DNA of 5,271 nucleotides from Nitrospirota bacterium (lineage in GTDB: Bacteria > Nitrospirota > Nitrospiria > Nitrospirales > UBA8639): contig QJYE01000056.1 of assembly GCA_003235785.1 (NCBI GenBank), forward strand, positions 1 to 5,271. Reading direction: 5' to 3'. Shown here one piece after another: positions 5,148-5,271 of this stretch. The notes beneath the pieces were generated by a model. The model ran no database searches and was not told where the DNA came from. It saw only the letters and a list, made by a program, of their open reading frames with translations. A program made the translations under genes and the position numbers. Positions within the stretch are counted from its first letter, which is position 1; each line of letters begins with the position of its first letter.

Positions 5148-5271
5148 GGCGTGTACAATATTTTCTCAAGGTGGCACGTGTCCCCGAGGCGGCCTTGTCG
5201 TTGATTGAGTTCCCCGGTTCCGAAATTTAAGAAGGACTATCAAATTCAGGAAACTACAAAGCCAGGATCCT
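5148..5271. other. Downstream non-coding end of window
   Basis: No supported gene. TACAAT at 5154-5159 resembles a -10 box but has no good -35 at 16-18 bases. AAGAAGGA (5229-5236) resembles a ribosome site, yet no ATG, GTG or TTG follows at usable distance before the window ends. A gene may start beyond the edge. Confidence 0.35.

Noticed and set aside
5172..5186. Sigma-54-like -24 element TGGCACG
   Set aside because: No GC at the required 10-base spacing for the -12 element.
5171..5230. Possible 19-residue open frame from GTG
   Set aside because: It has no proper ribosome site and is too short, with no feature supporting translation.

Overview
The window looks like an ordinary chromosomal stretch from a diderm (Gram-negative) bacterium. 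Base composition is moderate (by eye slightly above half G+C), Shine-Dalgarno sites are strong, and most of the genes encode envelope proteins: two lipoproteins, an outer-membrane beta-barrel and two Sec-exported proteins. The mix of a YiaD-type OmpA lipoprotein with poorly characterised small envelope proteins is compatible with Nitrospirota or a deltaproteobacterial-type lineage. No taxonomic marker is present, so that placement is a guess.

Layout. Positions 89-907, minus strand: a class I SAM-dependent methyltransferase of unknown substrate. Positions 908-1357: a divergent non-coding stretch of about 450 bases with a hairpin/palindrome near the methyltransferase side and a long pyrimidine tract near the other side. 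Positions 1358-5099, plus strand: six co-directional genes. In order they encode a His/Tyr-rich lipoprotein (1358-1804), a small, probably eight-stranded, outer-membrane barrel (1877-2437), a four-helix inner-membrane protein (2516-3037), a small secreted protein with an amphipathic C-terminal helix (3138-3446, GTG start), a YiaD-like glycine-zipper/OmpA-domain lipoprotein (3551-4252) and a secreted protein of unknown function (4266-5099). A probable intrinsic terminator at 5114-5147 closes the run. A weaker terminator-like hairpin before the OmpA gene may divide it into two transcription units.

How they fit together. Every product of the six-gene run is predicted to leave the cytoplasm or sit in a membrane, and between them they cover inner membrane, periplasm, peptidoglycan and outer membrane. 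The only gene whose role can be assigned from motifs is the OmpA-domain lipoprotein, which should tether the outer membrane to peptidoglycan. Only the last two genes are tightly linked (13-base gap); the other gaps are 72-104 bases, so a single operon is plausible but not shown. The methyltransferase is divergent and has no evident functional link.

No tRNA, rRNA, CRISPR array, insertion sequence or phage gene was seen. I found no clear evidence of a novel defence or mobile system. The most unusual items are the envelope cassette as a whole, a 14-base exact repeat linking the end of the barrel gene to the leader of the small secreted protein, and an A8 tract inside the last gene.
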